Of a DNA stretch of 64,000 nt, positions 55,850 to 64,000 are shown piece after piece; within the stretch, counting starts at the first letter, position 1, and every line of letters begins with the position of its first letter. The notes under the pieces were generated by a model. It saw only the letters and a list, made by a program, of their open reading frames with translations, did no database searches and had not been told where the DNA came from. The position numbers and the translations under genes are program-made. The stretch comes from Monomorium pharaonis. Lineage: Eukaryota; Arthropoda; Insecta; Hymenoptera; Formicidae. The stretch lies in contig NC_050467.1 of assembly GCF_013373865.1 (NCBI RefSeq), forward strand, positions 22,652,996 through 22,716,995. Reading direction: 5' to 3'.

Positions 55850-58800
55850 GGTGTGCACGCTTCGCATTACTTGGCCTGTGATATTTGCCAATTATACCAC
55901 GTGGCCAAGGAGCGCGGTTATTATGCCGGTCGGGCATAAAATCTCGGAAAATGTTGATCTCGCCGGTCGATTTTTTGCATCACTCGTCTCGCGTCGTCGA
56001 GAGTCGTAACGCTCGTTTTGCCGAGCCGGATCTAAATCGCGTCTTCGAAAAGAAAAAAAATCACCGTCACGTCGTCTTCGTTACGCAATGGGTCGAATTT
56101 CGGAGCACTCGATACACACGTGCGCGCGTGCGTGAAATTAATTCGGAGAGGCAATACTTATCTCTTATATAATAAAAGAAGCGGTTGTCCTCGGGTATCA
56201 TTTATTGGCCAGTGAAATAGTCATCTCGATGACGATAACAGTATTAGCTCACCTACGTATTATTATCTTAATTAACGCTATAATTATTGAGAGGGTTTTC
56301 ACAGAAGGACGCTACGAATTTTAGATATTGTTTTGGTGGAGAAAGGTTGTTACACAGTAAGAGTATTGATATTTATTATGTGAAATATAATAACGATAAG
56401 GCTTTTATGTTACGTTTATATATAAATATATGGTTCATCTGTATTATTTAGGTATACTATATAAATAATACATATAAATGTATTATTTATTATATATAAA
56501 ATTGCTTTACTAAAATATTATAAATTATTGTTTTATTAATATATTTAGAAATAAACTTTAAATCTCTATGTAGTTAAATTTCTCTTTTCCATCAAAATAT
56601 TACTTCCAAATAATTTTTATGTTAGATTCAGTATGCGTCACGTACAATATGAATTTGATAATCATTTGATCAAGCTGATCCATTAGCGATACATTAATAA
56701 CAACCTCGTATTCATATTTTTGCGATATTGCATTCATGATTTTTTCGAAAATCAAAAGTAAACTTAACAACAATATCTTTGGTACATTATTGTTTAAAAT
56801 AAACAGAACATTTGCTATTTCACGGAGAGCCATTTCTTCGTAACAATATTATTTTATTAGTACTACATTATTTAATGTTTAAAAATAATTTCAAAAAATT
56901 ATCAAAGATAAAACTTAATTAATACATTATCAACAATTCACTCGATTAACATTTATCAATTTCTATTAACTCTTGAATTATTATACACGCTAAAATTGCT
57001 TATCTTAGCTTGAGCATTCTTCTTGCAAATTACATCATTCAGCCAATCCAGCGCTGAATGTCAGAACGCGGTGCAGTCGATCGATCTCCGACTCGGGGTT
57101 AATAATACCAGTACTTATTTGCGGGACTCATTAGCAGTTCGCCTGGTTTTAACTATCCCTAATGACCCTCGCAACGTCTGCGAATGTATCGCGGCGCCAA
57201 GGAGCATCCGGGCGCCTCCGGGCAAAGTAAATTCAGTTGACATCTCTGTTCAGTATTTGACACTGTAAAAGGTCAACGGCCACAAAACTCCATTAGATAT
57301 CCCGGGGTCATCGTCGCCGCCCGAGTCTCTCGGGCGACTCTGTTTTCCGGTTTCCCAATCTCGAAAAATATAGTCGTGCGCTTCTCCGCTTACACGAAAC
57401 GTATCGACGAATTTGATTAAGAAGAGAGCTTCTGGCTATCTGTCGAAGGTGAAAGTTATCGGTCTATCGTTTTAAATCCTGGCGAATTCCGAGATATTCG
57501 AAATAAGCGTAATAGTTTCTTCTCCGGCGAAGACAAGGAAGAAAGAAAGAGAAAGATACAAAACCGTCGCCTTTATCTCTCTTTCTCACTACGTAGTGAG
57601 TGTCGATGATAAAGAGAAGCACCTTGAGGTATTGACAAGTCGTTGAAAATATCGAACGCGTAGAAAATAGATGTTTTATCGATAAGGGCGTGCTCGGGTA
57701 TGAGACTCGCGTGCTCGTCACCTTGAAATTTCTCTACGCTAACTTTAGATGTGAAATGATGCATGGCTCAACAATACACTATAAAGATGCAGTCTGAGAT
57801 GACAAGGAATGCGAGACATATTATACAACGATATAAGAATTGTCTTTTATTCTATAATCAGCGATTTTATTTAAAATTGATCTTGAGAGAACTTATACAC
57901 GTAAATAATTAAAGCAAATTACAAGACCTTCTTCACTTATACATATACGTTAAGAAAAGTTGTGAAAACAAAATATTCTTTGAATGGCCTTGTAAAAATA
58001 AATTATACGCCGTAACGTTTGCAGTAGAATATTGTAAAAGAAATATGACTTTTATTCGTGCATTGGGAATACGTATTTTGTAATTTTATTTTAATTATTT
58101 TCGAAATTTACGTTATTGTCTTATGAGCAATAGACTTTTGGAGAGACATCTATTTCAGGCTAACTGATTTCCTCGATTCGCGGATATGCATTATAGCGAG
58201 ATTTTTCGTCATATAAATCCTCCCATTGTTTCAATGCCGCTTTCGCGGCGCACCTGCCGCGTCTCCGAAGAAGCACCGTTATACTCGGTGCACGAAATAC
58301 TTATACGAAGCGCCTCGAGGGAGAGGTAATGTTGTAACGCGGGATGGTTGGAAGGTGCATTGGCCAGTAAAAAATTTGGGGGAGAGCGGATCGGGGTCGG
58401 GGCTAGGGACCACGGGTGAAAGGGGGACTGTTGCAGGGATCGGAGAGATGGTACCCCCGAATTATCGAGGACTCGCGATCGTGCTACAAACCCTGAAATT
58501 TGCGGTTCGCGAAACCGCGTACCGGCCACCACGGTATATCGCGTACCCAACACTTTCGCATAATTCGTATAGCGGGGCGATGTTTTGTTGCCGTCGAAAA
58601 TTGCGGGCGAAATTCCGGGTCAAACCTGACGGGGGGGTGTCCCGTAAATTCGCGAGCGACGATAACCACTCTCGTACGTGCGAGACAGATTCCGGCAAAT
58701 TTCCAGCAGGAGGTTTATTTTCGAGCGTGGTTATCTAGGATGATTTTTATTCGTGGTGGATCCTGAGAGATGCGAACAAAATTTCTAGATTTTTGTATTG

Positions 58801-61800
58801 ATTCCGTTTCCAAAATAGATGAGACTGGAATTGATTGACACTATAAGGATAAGTTGGCTAATTGTTAATATAAATCTATACATAAAACACTGGAGATGGT
58901 TATAATTTTATCAAAGTGTACGCGATAAATATTAACCTGCCGGAAATATTTCGGCGCAGATGCATATTCTTCAAAAATTATCAAGCATTATTGAAAAATT
59001 ATATAGAAAGGTACATGTTTTTTTTTTAGTCTTGATTTTTTTATTTTCTTAAATTATCATGCAGTTTGAATGTCAGTTATCTATTTTAGATAATAAGTTT
59101 AAACAGTAGCTCGTATTTAATATATTGTCATAATTTATTTCTGTTTATCTGTTTTATTATTTGCATATCATGAAATTTTTTAAAGATAATTTAGTGGAAC
59201 ACAAATAAATTAATCTTATTCTGGGATTACAAATATGTGTGCTAAATAGTCTTCATAGTAATGATTTTTTTAGTATTCTTTTTTGGTTTTAGAGATATAC
59301 TTAAATTAAATAATTTTAGTATTTATGGAGAAATAAATATAAAATTGAGCAAATAAAAAAATTATATTATGAAAGTCAATTAAATATATATGAGTTTTAT
59401 TTTAATTTTTAAAGAGGGAAAGAAGTAAATTTTATTCAAGTAAAATATATCTTAATATATATGTTATTTGTGTTAACAATGCTATAATAAGTCAACTTAC
59501 TCCGATTCTGAAGTTATCCGATACGTAAGGAATGAATTCGAAAAACATTAATTTCTTTTATCAGTTATTAGTTATCATTTATTATTGAAACATTATAAGA
59601 TAGCCTAATGTATTTTTAATAACTAATATAGAATGTGCTTTTTAAAATTTCTTAATTCTATCTTTAAAAACTTGAAACTGAAAAATTATTAGTCAGTTAT
59701 TTTCACTTTTCTTTAAAACAATGGTAACGCATTTCCATATGTTGCGTGATTACGCGTATTCTACGTAAAGGCTTTTTTTACGTTACAAAAAGCTATTTTT
59801 TTATTAGTGCATGTTGCGTTCTATCTTATCTTATCGGGAAGAAAGTCGCTAAAGTCACGGTCATGTCGTTCGTAACAAACTCGTATCGTTTAATAACCGT
59901 ATTCGCTGTTTGCATTTCTTTACTTTCCTCGTGCGAAGAACTGAATTATGAATAGATTACGAATTTACAATAAGAACAGATCAATAAGAAGCTTTGCTCT
60001 TGTAACTAAATTTCTGCTTCGAAAGGAATATATGTTCTTTTCTGTAGAAGATCGCGAATTTATAATTTTGATAAAAATGCTTATGTACATGTTAAGAAAA
60101 ATCTTTTTTTTTCTTTGCGTATTTTTTATAAAAAATGTCGTGGATGTTAAAGATAATTGCTTGGAAATTAAAATTAATTTAAAGCATACAAATTATTTTA
60201 AACTGTGTGAAAAGAGCGGCAAGTATTTTTGCAGTAACATTTTTTAGCTTTTATTAATGCAAGATCAATTTTATTAATATAACTTAATTTTTTTAATCGC
60301 ATATTTTGTTCGTGTAACTTTGCAATTGTGATTTTGCGATTTGATTGCACTTAGCATTTTCTCAGAAATATTAAGCTTTTTTTAGTTCTATTGTTTGTAC
60401 TTGTCTACGATGACATAACGGATAGGATAAACATCTGCGTGGTTTAAATGTGCGCGGAAAATTCAATTATGTAAGCGAATACTTTTGAGGAAGCCTTATG
60501 ATTTTATGAAAACAGTCTCTCAAAGACGTTGATTAAAATTCCCGAAATGAGAAGATAACGAGCACCGATTAGGCAGCCTGGCAATTAACTGCGACCTTTT
60601 TTTCTTTCTTTTGACAGTCTATATTTAGCAGTCTCCAATTAAAGTTTTTGGGATTCCGTGCGTTACTGGCGCGGACATACGCGTGACTAGAGCTTATATC
60701 AGATCGTTGTCAGATAATTAATAAGACGTACCTTTGTTCGATAACAATCTTGACATCCAGCTGTAATGGTTGTTTCGAAATGCATGTCAGATGCTGTTAC
60801 GACAAAGTGCGGCTCCGATTATTTCACTTATATTGCCATTATTTATCTTTTTTATCTTTATCCTTGCGAAATATTTTGTTAGAATAATTTTAAGATTTAT
60901 AGAAAATATAGAAAATATAGAAATTGTACGAATTTGCAAAGTAGAAAATGAAAAAAACTAAGTATTGCATTTTTCAAAGCAGAGAGAAACTCAAACTAAA
61001 AATACGCTACCATGTTTCTCATTCGTTACGTAAGTTATACTACTTTGAGTATAAATTGGCAGACAGAAATAGGCGGCAGGAATAAACCAGGTAGAGGAGG
61101 GAGGGACATCTTACTTTTTTCGGTAACGTCGAGGGATCGACGTGGTTGGTTCGTCTTTTTTGCAATTGGCGAAATCGATATTGCGCTGTCGCGAAAAAAT
61201 TACAGTCTCTTCCTCTCCTCCCCCCCTCTCTCTCGTTTTCGTGCTCGAAGGTACCTTACGTACGTTACTGCGAAATCGCTTCTGCGGGCATCCGGGTTTC
61301 TCCTTGCACTTCGCTGCATACGATGATTATTATTCGCGTTGAATTAGATCGCGGCTCGAAACGCATCGGTGCGATCGGTCGCGAATGATTTCACGTAATC
61401 GCGAAACATGACGGTTCTTTGTGCGAGCCGCGTATTCACCTTAAAGCTTCAAACAACAACAAAGGGACAGCAGATGCGTTGCGTTACTGTGCAACGCGGC
61501 AAATCATTTGCACCACGTACCACGTTTGCATTACCAGGCGCTATTTTGTAATCCCGCAATTTGTCCGTCTACCGCGTCATACAATTAGATACAGTCGATG
61601 AGTTTTTTTTCCGCGGACCACAGGTGCTTAATATACGCGCGGTCCGCGCGCGCGTTTTGACAAATGATCGGTGTCTTCATTTCTCGCGTAATCACTGGCA
61701 GCGTCTCGCGATCTACGCCAAAACGCACCGACCGACGTCGAAATTGCCGAGATCGAGCGACGTCTGTATCGCGCGCGTACCTGATTATTGGCAGGATTAG

Positions 61801-63276
61801 GTTGAATCACGTCAATGTTAGGTTGCCAGAAATCACGAAGAATTATTCAGTCTTTATAAAAAAAGATTTATATTAAAGAGTCATGGTGCCTGACTGCTGT
61901 TTTATCTAACTAATTTAAATCTTTTTGTAATACAAAAAAACTTATACATACATATAAATGTCGATGTGTTTTTCTATTTTCTCATTTTATTTGTCTGGTT
62001 TTTGGGGAAAAGTATGGAAAATATGCTTTATATTTTATTCTATCGTTAATACAATATTATTAATACAAATTAATACAGTCTACATAATTTCATGTACAAT
62101 GTTAAGTAAAAATTGCTTACGTTTAAATACTAAAATAAAAATAATAGAAATGGAGAAATCTGTGACTGACACATAGAAAGCAGACTTAGTCTAGATTTCA
62201 GCTAGAAATCAAGTGGCTCATATCAGATAATATTGTAACGCGTCAATTTGTGTGCATATAATTAAGATAAATGGCATTTATAATTGGCATATAATTGACG
62301 TAAACTATAATTTTGTCTAAAAGTCGATTTGATCGAATTTTCACTCAGTCGCATCAATTGAAGGCGCAAAAATAACCGCGTAAATCTCGTTCGTTTTATT
62401 AATTGAATGAATAGAGGAATTTTAGATCCGCGATGGAAAAAGATTAACGTTAAGTGATGAAGGGAGTTACAAAATATTTATTTATTGCTTTCAATGAAAT
62501 ACCATCCTACTTTAATGTAATAAATATCGTATGTATTGATACCCTATATATATTAAACGCATAACGTACTTTGCGCGCATAGTTTCAATTCTTGAGATAT
62601 GGAATTATTGCGTGAGTTGTTTTCGTATTGATATTCATAGAATGTTTATGTAATCCGAGCGTAATAAGTATTTGAATTCCTCTAAATATCGCACAACGTG
62701 ACGATGCGTTAGTTTCTCTCAACAAATTGTATACCGTGTCGTTTGGCGCCAGATCGGCGTTATTGTATTGAGGACTTTATCACGAGGACCCTATCGGTCG
62801 CATTCTAATATTAAAATACGAGTGCAACGTCCGCGATACCAGAAGACGCGCTTCGATGCGCGCCCTACAGGATTCGCGTTATTACCGATACACACAGAAT
62901 GGAACAGAAAGCTAAATACGTATTTCGCGTTTGAAGAACAAGTCTTCTCTTGAGAAATAAAATGTTATTTTATAACCTGCCGTAGTTACTGTTATCATTA
63001 TTAAGGATATAAACAATTTAAGTAAAGTATAATAATTTAGTGAAGCATTACACATTATTTTCTATGTGACAGTAAAGATTTAATTGCTATTAAAGTAAAA
63101 AATTTAATTAAATTGAGTAAATGAGTGAGACTAAAGTAAAATATATGTTACATGATGTCATATATAAATTTACAGAATGCCTACATGGAAAGAGATAAGA
63201 AAAGCTTAGCTTTAAATCAGATAAATTCAACTGCTAAAAGAAAAGAAACCGTGAGAATATTGCACGTTTTCCTTCT

Positions 63277-63279
<3 letters not shown>

Positions 63280-63321
<42 letters not shown>
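63280..63321. repeat. TC dinucleotide microsatellite
   Basis: About 20 perfect TC units lie near the right end of the window. Confidence 0.95.
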
Positions 63322-63323
<2 letters not shown>

Positions 63324-64000
63324 TTTCGTAGGCGGCTGTCTCCCCAGCAATAGAAATATTTCGCTCGCCTGTTTGTCCGTCAATATTATTACGCAACGAG
63401 TCGCCTACGGTGCCTTGTGCCACTTTCTTTACTCGATGCATTTGAAATAGCATTTTAACGGGCTTCCTACTTGACCATTCCGAGAAAATGGTGTTTTGTC
63501 ATTAAAAAAAAAACATGTTTTGTTTTATTTTGCAAATTCAATTTTCGCACAACATTGTTGTTAATTTCGATTGCGCCAATAGAAGGTAAAATAATGTAAT
63601 ACGCCTCACCTTTTGTTTTACACGTTAAAAAAATATTTTTTATTAGCTTTATTAATTAAAAACAGTGATGTGACGCGCCTGATTTGTGGGCCTGCGGAAA
63701 ATTTTATTTATATTATAATAGAATTATGTAGGAAAATGTATATTTGCTTGTTTTAAATAGCAAATGTTAATTAATTCAGAAGCACGTGAAGACTGTCAGT
63801 TATAGTTACATCAGCGCGTACACATATACTGCACACACAATCGATATTATCGCGATTAGTCATTAACAGAAAATCACGTGACGACGGGGCTTTAACCCTG
63901 CGCCGCAGACAACGCGATGTTTTGTTGGTTTCGGTTTATGAAAGTACGAACTCGAGCGACAGTTTGCCCACGCGGGAACAAATGCGTCACGCTGTACGCA

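Larger units (their letters stand above)
54012..64000 (+). other. KDM3 intron 1 (window ends inside it)
   Basis: The first 500-800 bases remain CpG-rich, then the DNA becomes AT-rich with GC-richer patches at about 57.0-57.4, 58.2-58.7, 61.0-61.8 and 62.7-62.9 kb. A 219-codon frame at 54145-54804 has no family resemblance and no splice borders. No second KDM3 exon, RNA gene or intact transposon was recognised. Confidence 0.7.

Noticed and set aside
55624..55939. Poly-His/Thr and poly-Cys/Val frames
   Set aside because: They are translations of the CA microsatellite.

Overview
The window looks like nuclear DNA of an insect, most probably a hymenopteran such as an ant. I infer this from three things: small AT-rich introns with GT-AG borders, sharply bounded CpG-rich islands (about 0.8-4.3, 8.1-10.1, 10.6-12.8 and 49.6-54.6 kb) set in very AT-rich DNA, and proteins that read as insect versions of known animal families. 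There are no operons, phage genes, CRISPR arrays or tRNA genes that I can see. Three protein-coding genes can be supported, and nearly all other open frames sit on simple repeats or CpG-rich DNA.

Layout. 1-12.2 kb has no recognisable coding exon. It holds a CpG island with low-complexity tracts and a strand-ambiguous splice donor, an AT-rich stretch, a promoter-like block at 8.84-8.93 kb with a candidate noncoding first exon on the minus strand, and a 295-bp inverted-repeat element at 10.2 kb. 12.2-16.2 kb (+) is a complete 11-exon gene for COG7, a subunit of the conserved oligomeric Golgi tethering complex. 16.2-19.5 kb is the tail-to-tail gap between COG7 and the next gene. 19.5-50.6 kb (-) is a REEP1-4/ReepA-type ER-shaping gene. 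Its eight coding exons give an 801-residue long form. A 10-codon first exon lies 21.7 kb upstream of exon 2, and there is an in-frame alternative first exon and a candidate alternative last exon. The large first intron holds several GC-richer patches and a minisatellite-bearing insertion flanked by a 20-bp direct repeat. 50.6-53.9 kb is a CpG-rich divergent promoter region shared by the REEP gene (leftwards) and a KDM3-family histone H3K9 demethylase gene (rightwards). Only the first coding exon of KDM3 (53,856-54,011) is in the window, and the remaining 10 kb is its first intron.

The three genes do not form an obvious pathway: Golgi retrograde tethering, ER/microtubule membrane shaping, and chromatin. 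The most informative observations concern gene structure and mobile DNA. The COG7 start codon is split from all other codons by an intron. The REEP gene appears to offer two N-termini and two C-termini, with a long low-complexity tail carrying an internal duplication. At least two short inverted-repeat elements are present, one just upstream of the REEP promoter. I found no wholly new biological system.
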